The notes under the pieces are model-generated. The model was not told where the DNA came from. It was given only the letters and a program-made list of their open reading frames with translations, and made no database searches. Both the position numbers and the translations under genes were made by a program. A stretch of 64,000 bases of DNA from Mucilaginibacter_A sp041088075 (GTDB taxonomy: Bacteria > Bacteroidota > Bacteroidia > Sphingobacteriales > Sphingobacteriaceae), in assembly GCF_041088075.1 (NCBI RefSeq), contig NZ_JBGCVY010000014.1, positions 91,546-155,545 on the forward strand, written 5' to 3'. Positions 39,770 through 48,640 of this stretch are shown piece after piece. Positions within the stretch are counted from its first letter, which is position 1. Every line of letters begins with the position of its first letter.

Positions 39770-40954
39770 ATGGCAGAACTTCAAACCAAAGAAAACAACC
39801 ACCGTATCGGCAGTATTGATGCTGCCAGGGGCTTGGTAATGATTGTAATGGCTTTAGATCATGTCCGCGATTTTATGCACGTTACTTCGCTCACCCAGGA
39901 TCCAACCAATTTACAAACCACAACTGCCGCTTTGTTTCTCACCCGATGGGTTACGCATTTGTGTGCGCCTACTTTTGTGTTTTTATCAGGCGTTTCCGCG
40001 TATTTATTTTACAACAGTTCTCCGGATTCATCCCGGAAAAAGTTTTTGTTTAACCGCGGTTTATGGCTGATGTTCATTGACCTTACCGTTATCAATTTTG
40101 CGCTGTGGTTTGATGTACAGCTACATACCGTAATTATGGAAGTGGTTTTTGCCATCGGTTTTGGTTTAATGGTCATTTCTTTGCTGCTAAAACTGCCCGC
40201 ACGCGCTATTGGCCTGGCAGGTATCCTGATTATTTTTAGCCACAATTTGTTCCAGGGCTTAACTTTCAAAAATAATCCTACACTCGATTTTATTTTCGCC
40301 GTGTTTTTCCGTCAAAGCCTTTTTACGCCTAAACCCGGCTTTGCTTTTATCACGGCTTACCCGCTTTTGCCTTGGCTGGGCGTTATTTTAACGGGTTTTG
40401 GTTTTGGCGAACTTTTTAAATTGCCAGAACCGGTGCGAAAGAAAAGGTTTTTGCAGATAGCGGCCGGCGTTTTTTGCCTGTTTGTTTTAATACGCGGTTT
40501 AAACTTTTACGGCGATCCTTTGCCCTGGTCGGTACAAAAAAATTCGCTGTTCACTTTTCTGTCTTTTATCAACGTAACCAAATATCCGCCTTCGCTGCTG
40601 TTTATACTGCTGATGCTGAGCGTGCTATTTATCGTTCTTTGGCTTTTGGAAGGCAAAAACAATCCGTTAATTAAGGTTCTTCGTGTTTATGGCAAGGTGC
40701 CGTTGTTCTATTTTATCGTTCACTTGTACCTTATCCACCTGTTAACGCTGCTGATGGTTTTTGTGGAAGGACATACTTTTGCCGACCTGAAATTTGGGCT
40801 GCTGCGTAACGGAAGGCCGGAAGGCACGGGAGTTGAACTGGGAACTGTCTATCTAATTTGGATCGCTGTTGTGCTGTTTTTATTCCCTGTTTGTAAGTGG
40901 TACGGAAAATACAAACAGAAGCATAAAAGCAACCGCATACTTCAGTATTTGTAA
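39770..40954 (+). CDS. DUF1624 (heparan-alpha-glucosaminide N-acetyltransferase-like) membrane protein
   Basis: 394 residues with about ten membrane helices. IGSIDAARGLVMIVMALDHVRDFMH, then LFLTRWVTHLCAPTFVFLSGVSAYLF, match the DUF1624 / HGSNAT-like acyltransferase family, which moves acetyl groups across the membrane onto sugars. The conserved histidine is in ALDHVRDF. Start set at 39770 (MAELQTKENN); the frame is open upstream through the repeat. The acceptor is unknown. Confidence 0.88.
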   Translation: MAELQTKENNHRIGSIDAARGLVMIVMALDHVRDFMHVTSLTQDPTNLQTTTAALFLTRWVTHLCAPTFVFLSGVSAYLFYNSSPDSSRKKFLFNRGLWLMFIDLTVINFALWFDVQLHTVIMEVVFAIGFGLMVISLLLKLPARAIGLAGILIIFSHNLFQGLTFKNNPTLDFIFAVFFRQSLFTPKPGFAFITAYPLLPWLGVILTGFGFGELFKLPEPVRKKRFLQIAAGVFCLFVLIRGLNFYGDPLPWSVQKNSLFTFLSFINVTKYPPSLLFILLMLSVLFIVLWLLEGKNNPLIKVLRVYGKVPLFYFIVHLYLIHLLTLLMVFVEGHTFADLKFGLLRNGRPEGTGVELGTVYLIWIAVVLFLFPVCKWYGKYKQKHKSNRILQYL

Positions 40955-40985
40955 TTTAAAATGGAATTTATTGTCGAAAAAAGAA

Positions 40986-41552
40986 CTACTTGAAATTCAG
41001 TTTTGCAAAAAAATCCCACAAAACAATACCTGCCGAAACCACAATGTTAAAAGAATGCTTGGTGCCAAACTGCGGGATTTCGATACAGCCGTCAACCATT
41101 TCCATCGCTTCTTCGCTTACGCCGTTCACTTCATTGCCAAAAATCAAAGCGTATTTTTGGTTGTTTTTGGGTTGAAATTGGTTTAGGTTGATGCTGTTTT
41201 CCGCCTGCTCTACAGCGATGACCTGGTAACCTTGGTTGCGTAAATGCTGCAATGCTTCTTTTATGCCATTAAAATAAGTCCAGTTGATGGACTGCGTAGC
41301 GCCCAACGCCGTTTTCTCGATTTCGCGGTGAGGTGGTTGTGCCGTGATGCCGCAAAGGATAATTTGCTCGACTGCAAAACCATCGGCAGTGCGAAAAACC
41401 GAACCAATGTTGTGCATACTCCGGACATTATCCAACACAACGGTTACCTGCAGTTTTTCCTGTTCCCGAAAAGTTTCAACATCAACCCGACCTAATTCTT
41501 CCAGTTTGAGTTTGGTAAAAGGAGTGCTCATAGGTTTTAGTTCATCGTTCAT
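40986..41552 (-). CDS. TrmH/SpoU family RNA 2'-O-methyltransferase
   Basis: 188 residues. SPOUT fold with trefoil knot. Motif 1 VVLDNVRSMHNIGSVFRTADGF, motif 2 ALIFGNEVNGVSEEAM, motif 3 IPQFGTKHSFNIVVSAGIVLWDF. It methylates the ribose of tRNA or rRNA using S-adenosylmethionine. The start could also be Met8 at 41531. A USS-like element lies inside (41252-41276, read as YFNGIKEAL). Confidence 0.92.
   Translation of the reverse strand: MNDELKPMSTPFTKLKLEELGRVDVETFREQEKLQVTVVLDNVRSMHNIGSVFRTADGFAVEQIILCGITAQPPHREIEKTALGATQSINWTYFNGIKEALQHLRNQGYQVIAVEQAENSINLNQFQPKNNQKYALIFGNEVNGVSEEAMEMVDGCIEIPQFGTKHSFNIVVSAGIVLWDFFAKLNFK
41252..41276 (+). repeat. USS-like element inside the methyltransferase gene
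   Basis: ATGCTTCTTTTATGCCATTAAA, complete with its A-rich half; coding strand reads YFNGIKEAL. Confidence 0.65.
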
Positions 41553-41589
41553 GGCTGAAGGCTGATCGCTAAAAGCTGATTGCCGTTCT

Positions 41590-42741
41590 TCAAACCCTTT
41601 TCACCCCATCGCCAATTAAAGAATTATAAACGGCACATTCGTAACCTACTTTTTCGGTATAATATTTTATGAGGTTTTTTGAGAAATCATCAAAAGCATC
41701 GTGCTTAACCAAAGCAATGGCGCAACCGCCAAAACCTGCGCCCGTCATCCTTGCGCCCGCTACTGTTTTTTGCGTTTTGCAGAAATTAACAATCGTGTCC
41801 AGTTCTTTTCCGGTTACTTCATACAAATCTTTTAGCGAAGCGTGCGAAGCATAAAGCAACTGGCCAAAACGGGTCAGATCGCCGCTGGCCAAAACCTGCG
41901 TTGCTTCTTTTACCCGGTCATTTTCTTCGATCACGTGGCGGGCGCGTTTTTTTACGGTTTCGTTTTCAATCAAATGTTCGTATTTGTTAAAAGTTGCCGT
42001 ATCAATTGCGCACAGATAATCTATTTTGAGTTCTTTTTGCAAATCTTTCAAAGCCGTCTGGCATTCGGCCACGCGCTCGTTGTATTTAGATTCGGATAGT
42101 TGGCGCGGTTTGTTGGTGTTGATGATCGCCAGCACGTAATCCTGCAGTTTACAGTCCACAATTTTGTAGTTCAGCGTATCGCAATTCAGTTCGATGGCTT
42201 TTTCTTTTTCGCCAAAAGCAACCGCAAACTGGTCCATAATGCCGCTGTTCACGCCAATAAAATCGTTCTCCACTTTTTTGCCCAACTGCACCAGTTCAAG
42301 TTTGGTAAAGCCGGAATTAAAAGTTTCGTTCAACGCAAAAGCCGTAACAATTTCGATGGAAGCCGAAGATGAAAGGCCGGAAGCAACCGGCACATCGCCT
42401 TTAAACAGCATATCCAAACCCATAATTTTTTTATTGTTGAGCAAAAACTGCTGCATCACGCCAAGCGGATAATTGTACCATTCCTTGCCTTTTCTGGTGT
42501 AGCCGTCCTGAACGGGAATGTCCAGTTGATCCTCAAAATCCAAACTTCTGAAACGGAAAATTCCTTCCTTGTTTTCGGCAACCAGCAAATCGGTGCCAAA
42601 AGTGATGGCACAAGGCAAAACCAGGCCGCCGTTGTAATCAATATGTTCGCCGATTAGGTTTACGCGTCCGGGCGCAAAAAAAGCAGCCGTTGCAGGTTGG
42701 CCAAACAGCTTAGAGAATTTTTGTGAAAGGTCAGGTTTCAT
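41590..42741 (-). CDS. galK: galactokinase
   Basis: 383 residues, GHMP kinase that phosphorylates galactose at C1. GRVNLIGEHIDYNGGLVLPCAI (galactose signature), DVPVASGLSSSASIEIVTA (ATP loop), and MTGAGFGGCAIAL near the C-terminus are all present. The other Leloir genes (galT, galE) are not in the window. A partial repeat core lies inside at 41901 (read VKEAT). It is followed on the same strand by the methyltransferase gene. Confidence 0.95.
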   Translation of the reverse strand: MKPDLSQKFSKLFGQPATAAFFAPGRVNLIGEHIDYNGGLVLPCAITFGTDLLVAENKEGIFRFRSLDFEDQLDIPVQDGYTRKGKEWYNYPLGVMQQFLLNNKKIMGLDMLFKGDVPVASGLSSSASIEIVTAFALNETFNSGFTKLELVQLGKKVENDFIGVNSGIMDQFAVAFGEKEKAIELNCDTLNYKIVDCKLQDYVLAIINTNKPRQLSESKYNERVAECQTALKDLQKELKIDYLCAIDTATFNKYEHLIENETVKKRARHVIEENDRVKEATQVLASGDLTRFGQLLYASHASLKDLYEVTGKELDTIVNFCKTQKTVAGARMTGAGFGGCAIALVKHDAFDDFSKNLIKYYTEKVGYECAVYNSLIGDGVKRV

Positions 42742-42827
42742 GGTTCAAATATGATAATAATAATAGATTAGATTGATGGTTAATTTGTTTTTCTTGGCTA
42801 GTGTTTTGTCCTTTTTAGAAATACGGC

Positions 42828-42902
42828 ATACTTCTTTTATCGGGTAAAAATTGGTATGGTTGAACCAAGTACAGGCCATGCTTCTTTTACCACCTATTTT
42901 TT
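42828..42902 (+). repeat. two tandem USS-like elements between galK and mutS
   Basis: Plus copies at 42828-42855 (ATACTTCTTTTATCGG then GTAAAAATTGGTATGG) and 42878-42902 (ATGCTTCTTTTACCACCTATTT), 50 bases apart in direct orientation, in the divergent gap upstream of both genes. Confidence 0.75.
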
Positions 42903-42961
42903 AACATCTGCCGTAAAAACCTTTTCATCGCTTAACTTTACCTTTCAATAAAAATTTAGAT

Positions 42962-45580
42962 TTGGGAAAGAAGATTTCGGCAGAAACACCTTTAATGCAG
43001 CAGCACGGGCAGATCAAGGCCAAATATCCGGGCGCGCTGCTGTTGTTTCGGGTGGGCGATTTTTATGAAACTTTTGGCGAAGATGCCGTTACCACTGCCC
43101 GCATTTTAGGGATTATCCTGACGAAACGCGCAAACGGTTCGGGCACTTTCATCGAGCTGGCCGGTTTTCCGCACCATTCTTTGGATACTTATCTGCCAAA
43201 ATTAGTCCGCGCCGGCCAGCGTGTGGCCATTTGCGACCAGTTAGAAGATCCAAAAGCCACCAAAACCATCGTCAAACGAGGCGTTACCGAACTGGTTACG
43301 CCTGGCGTTTCTTACAACGATAACATCCTCAACCAAAAAGCCAATAATTATGTGGCCGCGCTGCATTTTGACAAAAATTTGATCGGGCTGGCTTTGCTCG
43401 ATATTTCTACCGGCGAGTTTTTGGCTGCGCAGGGCGATGCCGAATACATTGACCAGTTGCTGCAAAGTTACCGGCCCAACGAGGTGGTTTTTTCCAAACA
43501 AAAGCAAAAAGATTTTGCCGAAACTTTTGGCAGCGGCTTTTACACTTATACGTTGGACGATTGGGCTTTTACCTTCGATTTTGCTTCAGAAACTTTGCTC
43601 AAACATTTTGAAGTGAAAAACTTAAAAGGTTTTGGTGTTGACCGTTTGCCTTTGGCGATTGTTGCGGCCGGCGTAACGCTGTATTACATCAACGAAACGG
43701 AGCACCGCAACTTGCAGCATATTTCGGGTTTGAGCCGGATTGAACATCAAAAATACATGTGGCTGGACCGGTTTACGGTGAGGAATTTGGAACTGCTGGA
43801 TTCGGCGAATGAAAATGCCATTACGCTTTTTCATGTGCTCGATCAAACCGCTTCGCCCATGGGCGCACGTTTGCTGCGGAAGTGGATTTTAATGCCGCTG
43901 AAAGAATTGAAACCGATTGAAGAACGGCTGGAAGTTGTTGATTTTTTGCAGGTAAAAGAAGCATTGGCCGAACAGCTTTTGCAGCAGGTAAAACAGATTG
44001 GCGATTTGGAAAGATTAATTTCTAAAATTGCCTTGCAAAAAGCCAATCCGCGCGAAATTATACAGCTAAAAAGAGCATTGCTGGCCACGGCCGAAACACA
44101 AAAACTTTGCGGCCAGTCCGAAAATTTATTTTTGCAGCAATTGGCCGAACAGTTAAACCCGTGCCAGTTGATCCGCGAAAAAATTGAAAAAGAATTGCGA
44201 CCGGAACCGCCTGTGCAAGTGGCCAAAGGCGAAGTAATTGCCGATGGCGTGGACGAAGAATTGGACCATCTGCGGAAAATAGCTTTTGGCGGAAAAGATT
44301 TCTTGGTGGAAATACAACGCCGCGAAGCCGAAGAAACCGGTATCCCGTCGTTAAAAGTAGCTTTCAACAGCGTTTTTGGTTATTATTTGGAAGTTACGCA
44401 CACGCACAAAGATAAAGTTCCTTCGGGCTGGATCCGGAAGCAAACGCTGGTAAATGCCGAGCGCTACATCACGCCCGAACTGAAAGAATACGAAGAACAG
44501 ATTTTGGGTGCGGAAGAAAAGATTTTCGCCATCGAAACGCGTTTGTACAACGATTTGCTGCATGGCATCAGTTCGTACATCAAACCCATCCAGCTCAATG
44601 CGCGCATTTTGGCCAGGCTGGATGTGCTGCTTTGTTTCGCAAAAATTGCCCGTAAAAACAGCTATTGCAAACCAACCATTAGTTTGGATGAACAAATTGA
44701 CATCAAAGGCGGCCGCCATCCGGTTATTGAGCGCAATTTGCCTTTGGGCGAAGAATACATCACCAACGATGTATTTTTGGATTCGGACAGTCAACAAATC
44801 ATCATGATAACCGGCCCAAATATGGCCGGGAAATCTGCCATTCTCCGCCAAACCGGCTTGATTGTTTTAATGGCGCAAATGGGTTGTTTTGTGCCTGCAA
44901 AAGAAGCACGCATTGGTTTGGTGGATAAAATTTTTACCCGCGTTGGCGCTTCGGACAACCTCACTTCCGGCGAATCAACTTTTATGGTAGAGATGAACGA
45001 AACGGCCAGCATCCTCAACAATATTTCTGACCGCAGTTTGGTTTTGCTGGATGAAATTGGCCGCGGCACTTCCACTTATGATGGCATTTCCATCGCCTGG
45101 TCAATCGCCGAGTTTTTGCACAACCATCCTTCGGCCAAAGCCAAAACCTTGTTTGCCACGCATTACCACGAATTGAACGAATTGGCAAGCTCTTTTTACC
45201 GCATCAAAAACTACAATGTGGCGGTAAAAGAAACCGGGCAAAAAATTATTTTTCTGCGGAAGTTGGTGCCGGGCGGAAGCGGGCATAGTTTTGGGATCCA
45301 CGTGGCCAAGTTGGCCGGGATGCCGCCAAAAGTTTTATCCCGTGCAGAGGAAATTTTAAAGAAGCTGGAAGCAGAACGAACAGGCGGCGAAAACATCAAA
45401 GAGAGCATCAAAAAAGTGCAAAAGCAAGCCATGCAATTGCAGATGTTTTCAATTGACGATCCCGTATTAATTAAAATTCGGGATGTACTGAATGCTTTGG
45501 ATGTAAACACGCTTACACCGGTAGAAGCTTTGATGAAATTGGATGAAATCCAACGTTTGATTAAAGGCGGAAAAAGTTAA
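42962..45580 (+). CDS. mutS: DNA mismatch repair protein MutS
   Basis: 872 residues. It recognises mismatches as a dimer. Domain I has LLFRVGDFYETFGEDA with the mismatch-probing Phe-x-Glu; the ATPase domain has Walker A ITGPNMAGKSAILRQTG near 615-630, VGASDNLTSGESTFMVEM, Walker B SLVLLDEIGRGTSTYDG and THYHEL. Start taken as TTG at 42962: homologues begin with a short AxETPLMxQ segment and there is no in-frame ATG between the upstream stop at 42914 and residue 12. A repeat core lies inside (43941-43964, read FLQVKEAL). Confidence 0.96.
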   Translation: MGKKISAETPLMQQHGQIKAKYPGALLLFRVGDFYETFGEDAVTTARILGIILTKRANGSGTFIELAGFPHHSLDTYLPKLVRAGQRVAICDQLEDPKATKTIVKRGVTELVTPGVSYNDNILNQKANNYVAALHFDKNLIGLALLDISTGEFLAAQGDAEYIDQLLQSYRPNEVVFSKQKQKDFAETFGSGFYTYTLDDWAFTFDFASETLLKHFEVKNLKGFGVDRLPLAIVAAGVTLYYINETEHRNLQHISGLSRIEHQKYMWLDRFTVRNLELLDSANENAITLFHVLDQTASPMGARLLRKWILMPLKELKPIEERLEVVDFLQVKEALAEQLLQQVKQIGDLERLISKIALQKANPREIIQLKRALLATAETQKLCGQSENLFLQQLAEQLNPCQLIREKIEKELRPEPPVQVAKGEVIADGVDEELDHLRKIAFGGKDFLVEIQRREAEETGIPSLKVAFNSVFGYYLEVTHTHKDKVPSGWIRKQTLVNAERYITPELKEYEEQILGAEEKIFAIETRLYNDLLHGISSYIKPIQLNARILARLDVLLCFAKIARKNSYCKPTISLDEQIDIKGGRHPVIERNLPLGEEYITNDVFLDSDSQQIIMITGPNMAGKSAILRQTGLIVLMAQMGCFVPAKEARIGLVDKIFTRVGASDNLTSGESTFMVEMNETASILNNISDRSLVLLDEIGRGTSTYDGISIAWSIAEFLHNHPSAKAKTLFATHYHELNELASSFYRIKNYNVAVKETGQKIIFLRKLVPGGSGHSFGIHVAKLAGMPPKVLSRAEEILKKLEAERTGGENIKESIKKVQKQAMQLQMFSIDDPVLIKIRDVLNALDVNTLTPVEALMKLDEIQRLIKGGKS
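43941..43964 (-). repeat. USS-like element inside mutS
   Basis: ATTTTTTGCAGGTAAAAGAA then GCAT: minus orientation with its A/T half kept; read as FLQVKEAL. Confidence 0.65.
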
Positions 45581-45999
45581 AACTGTTTAAACAAGTTGAA
45601 AAAATAAAGCCGACAATTTTTCCTTCGCGCAACACCTGATTCTTTTCTTCAAAAATAATTAATCCAATTTTTTTTAACTCAAAACAAAGTTGAAAATTGT
45701 CTTGAAATTATTACAAACATTGGATAGCTGTAAAAATCCAAATATTATAGTTGTGTAACCTTGAAATATACGACAATTCAAAAAAAAGTTGTATATTGTT
45801 CGACTCTGTAATTTTTGCGTTTTTTATATATCGCAAAAGCAAATTTTTCATTGCTAAAAACAGTACACAAACCTGTTCACTTGCATATTTGATATGCATA
45901 TATTTTGTGTAGTTTAAATCAGCCTGTAAATTTTTTTTACCGGATGTAAAACAATAGAATTTTAAATATGTTAATCTTATCATTATCACCATACACAAC
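45581..45999. other. 419-base gap without a gene
   Basis: Very AT-rich region between mutS and a glycosyltransferase gene. It contains a small dyad (TTTTTGCG near 45813 and CGCAAAA near 45832), an ACAGTA arm at 45855-45865 (TAAAAACAGTA), and TTGCATATTTGATATGCATAT near 45880. No open frame of note. It probably carries the promoter of the downstream gene but no clear TAnnTTTG with -33 box was found. Confidence 0.5.
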
Positions 46000-47136
46000 A
46001 TGAAAAAATTACCCGCCAAACTGCTTTGTCTTTCACATCTAAGATGGGATTTTGTTTATCAGCGTCCGCAACACTTGTTAACAAGGTTTTCGGAAATGTT
46101 TAAAACTTATTTTTTAGAAGAGCCCATACAAGACGCAACAGATGGCGCGTACCTGCATTTATCAAACCGGTTGCCTAATCTTTGGGTAGTTGTGCCACAT
46201 ATTCCAAAAGGTTTGTCCAAGCTTGAAGAAAAGCTGATGATGAAACAATTGATGGATAAATTTATGGAAAAAGAAGACAGCGAAGATTTTCTTTTCTGGT
46301 ATTATACGCCCATGGCTTTGTCTTTTACAGAGCAGTTAAGCCCTGCTTTAACCGTTTACGACTGCATGGACGAGCTTTCGTTGTTCAAAAACGCTCCCGC
46401 TGAGCTAAAAGACCTTGAAAAAAGGTTGATTGCAAAATCTGATGTGGTATTTACCGGCGGACAATCTTTGTACGAAGCAAAAAAACAACAACACGCCAAT
46501 ATGTTCCCTTTTCCAAGCAGCATTGATAAAAGCCACTTTGTAAAAGCGCGGACTAATAAAGTACAGCCAGCAGACCAGGCACAAGTTGAAGGCATCAAAC
46601 TTGGATTTTATGGTGTTATTGATGAACGTTTTGATATCAATTTAATTAAAGCAGTTGCAGATGCAAGGCCGGAATGGAATTTCATGCTGATTGGTCCGGT
46701 TCTAAAAATCAACAAGGCACATTTGCCAAAAAATAAAAACATCCATTACTTGGGACAAAAAAGTTACGAACAACTGCCAGCTTATTTATCAGGTTGGGAT
46801 GTTGCTTTAATTCCTTTTATGTTGAATGATTCAACTAAATTTATCAGCCCGACAAAAACACCGGAATATTTATCGGCAGGCAAACCGGTTGTATCAACTG
46901 CGATCCGCGATGTGGTTAACCCTTATGCCAAAAATAAATTGGTACATATTGGTTATACAGCCGAAGATTTTATTGATGCAATTGAACTGGAACTGAACAA
47001 CAAGAACAAAAAAGAATGGTTGGCCAAAGTTGATGCTTTCTTGTTGAAAAATTCTTGGGACAATACTTGCGAAAGTATGCTGACTTGCATCAAAAATTCA
47101 ATCAAAGACAAACACAAAATTTCTATTGCAAGTTGA
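46000..47136 (+). CDS. glycosyltransferase (GT4-like)
   Basis: 378 residues. N-terminal LLCLSHLRWDFVYQRPQHLLTRF is the signature of a glycosyltransferase group often found with exopolysaccharide genes; YDCMDELS and GGQSLYEAKKQQHANMFPFPSSID follow. The C-terminal donor domain has LGFYGVIDERFDINLIKAVADARPEW, ISPTKTPEYLSAGKPVVSTAIRDV, with the glutamate of the donor site. Stands alone. Its AT-rich leader sets it apart from mutS. Acceptor and donor unknown. Confidence 0.86.
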   Translation: MKKLPAKLLCLSHLRWDFVYQRPQHLLTRFSEMFKTYFLEEPIQDATDGAYLHLSNRLPNLWVVVPHIPKGLSKLEEKLMMKQLMDKFMEKEDSEDFLFWYYTPMALSFTEQLSPALTVYDCMDELSLFKNAPAELKDLEKRLIAKSDVVFTGGQSLYEAKKQQHANMFPFPSSIDKSHFVKARTNKVQPADQAQVEGIKLGFYGVIDERFDINLIKAVADARPEWNFMLIGPVLKINKAHLPKNKNIHYLGQKSYEQLPAYLSGWDVALIPFMLNDSTKFISPTKTPEYLSAGKPVVSTAIRDVVNPYAKNKLVHIGYTAEDFIDAIELELNNKNKKEWLAKVDAFLLKNSWDNTCESMLTCIKNSIKDKHKISIAS

Positions 47137-47166
47137 TACTTGTAAAATAAATATATTAAATTATAA

Positions 47167-47197
47167 AAGTGCCAATTGTATGATTGGTACTTTTTTT
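47167..47197 (+). terminator. terminator after the glycosyltransferase gene
   Basis: AAGTGCCAAT pairs with ATTGGTACTT around TGTATG with one mismatch, followed by TTTTTT. Confidence 0.75.
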
Positions 47198-47213
47198 ATG
47201 TTTTAACTTTTCT

Positions 47214-47238
47214 GATTTTATAGGCATAAAAGAAGTAT
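47214..47238 (-). repeat. USS-like element before the DUF2383 gene
   Basis: GATTTTATAGGCATAAAAGA then AGTAT: minus orientation, A-variant of the core (GAAGTAT). The remaining 132 bases to the next ATG show no clear promoter. Confidence 0.65.
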
Positions 47239-47370
47239 GCGTAATTGTTGTTTGGTTTCAGAACATTTAGCATCCAATTTTAAATAACAAATTAAATCTT
47301 TTCTTATCCAAACCAAAACGGTTGTTTGTAGTTGAAATGGATATTGTAATCGTTATCAACATAAAAAATT

Positions 47371-47820
47371 ATGAGTTTAGATCAAAAGTTAATTAGCAGT
47401 TTACAGCATTTAGTTACCATTGGTGTTGATGGGGAAGAGGGTTATACCAAAGCGGCAGAAATGGTAAGCAGCAAAAATTTGATGACAGAATTTGAGCAAG
47501 CTGCAACCAGCCGAAATATACAGGCAGAAGCCATTAGGAATTACCTGGGCGATAACGGTGTGGCAAAGCCGGAACATGAAGGGGGTTTTGGTGGTGCTTT
47601 GCACCGGGCCTGGCTGGATATAAAAGGAACGCTGTCTAACCGAAGCGATACGGTAGTGGTTTCCAGTTGTGTTGGAGGCGATCGCTCTGCAATCGAGGCG
47701 TACCAGGATATTTTGAAAGAAGACAACCTGCCGCATGATTTGCGAAAATTATTGACGGATCATTTGGAAGCTATTCAATCCGATTTGAAAAACCTGGAAC
47801 TTTATTTACAGGATAAATAA
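47371..47820 (+). CDS. PA2169-type four-helix protein (DUF2383)
   Basis: 149 residues, all helical. LISSLQHLVTIGVDGEEGYTKAAEMV, LMTEFEQAATSRNIQAEAIRNYL, GFGGALHRAWLDIKGTLS and a final helix SDLKNLELYL match DUF2383 (PA2169 family), ferritin-like bundles. Some members show metal-binding residues; the function is unsettled and possibly stress-related. Own unit, bounded by repeats on both sides. Confidence 0.88.
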   Translation: MSLDQKLISSLQHLVTIGVDGEEGYTKAAEMVSSKNLMTEFEQAATSRNIQAEAIRNYLGDNGVAKPEHEGGFGGALHRAWLDIKGTLSNRSDTVVVSSCVGGDRSAIEAYQDILKEDNLPHDLRKLLTDHLEAIQSDLKNLELYLQDK

Positions 47821-47854
47821 TTGTAAGCTTAATGGTCTGATTGGAAATTCTTCA

Positions 47855-47932
47855 ATGCTTCTTTTACCACATAAAAATCATTGACCCGTTGTGTTTATAT
47901 CAAAACAAAATTTGATGGCATAAAAGAAGCAT
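47855..47932. repeat. inverted pair of USS-like elements between convergent genes
   Basis: Plus 47855-47882 (ATGCTTCTTTTACCAC then ATAAAAATCATTG) and minus 47911-47932 (GATGGCATAAAAGAAGCAT). They stand between the DUF2383 gene and the oppositely oriented tdk, where they could end transcription from both sides. Confidence 0.8.
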
Positions 47933-47964
47933 TATGAATTTTATGGCAAAACCTTGAACTGGTT

Positions 47965-48579
47965 TTAAGCACTTACGCTTTTGCCTAAACGAAAGCATCT
48001 ACGGCAGCGCGGCTCGTAGCTTTCTTTTTCGCCCAATAAGATTTTAGTGTCGTTTTCAATCAACCGGTACGAATACAAGGCCGGGTTTCCGCAAATTACA
48101 CAAACTGCATGCACTTTCGTTACCGATTCGGCCATGGCCATAATTGCAGGCAGCGGCCCAAAAGGTTTTCCGGTATAATCCATATCCAAACCTGCCACAA
48201 TGACGCGGATGCCTTTGTTGGCCAATTTGGTGCAAACTTCCGGCAACCCTTCGTCAAAAAATTGTGCTTCATCAATGCCAACAATATCAGCATTGCCGCC
48301 CAACAGCAAAATAGAAGAAGAATTTTCTACCGGTGTTGATTTGATCGAGTTGGCATTGTGCGATACAATTGCGGTTTCATCGTACCGGGTATCTGTTTTC
48401 GGTTTAAAAATTTCGATGGAAAGCTTGGCGATTTGTCCGCGTTTAAGCCTTCTGATCAGTTCTTCGGTTTTTCCGGAAAACATCGAACCGCAAATTACTT
48501 CAATACTGCCGCCGTGTTCGTTTTTTCGCTTAAAAACATCTTCGTTGAATAACATCTGCCGCTTTGGTTGGGTGCCCAA
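47965..48579 (-). CDS. tdk: thymidine kinase (type II)
   Basis: 204 residues. P-loop CGSMFSGKTEELIRRL near 30-45, the DEAQFFD motif near residue 105 that binds magnesium and base, VAGLDMDYTGKPF, and a zinc site with CVICGNPALYS and CRRCF. Salvages thymidine to dTMP. Length and motifs agree with bacterial TK. It is divergent from the next gene. Confidence 0.96.
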   Translation of the reverse strand: MGTQPKRQMLFNEDVFKRKNEHGGSIEVICGSMFSGKTEELIRRLKRGQIAKLSIEIFKPKTDTRYDETAIVSHNANSIKSTPVENSSSILLLGGNADIVGIDEAQFFDEGLPEVCTKLANKGIRVIVAGLDMDYTGKPFGPLPAIMAMAESVTKVHAVCVICGNPALYSYRLIENDTKILLGEKESYEPRCRRCFRLGKSVSA

Positions 48580-48595
48580 TATCAGAATTTAATCC

Positions 48596-48603
48596 TATTT
48601 TTG
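48596..48603 (+). promoter_or_regulatory. -7 box before the Pro/Glu-rich protein gene
   Basis: TATTTTTG matches TAnnTTTG exactly, 37 bases before the ATG at 48641. A -33 TTTG is not at standard spacing (TTTG at 48563-48566). Confidence 0.45.
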
Positions 48604-48640
48604 AACGTTGATTTATCAACATCTTCATGGAATTCGGACG

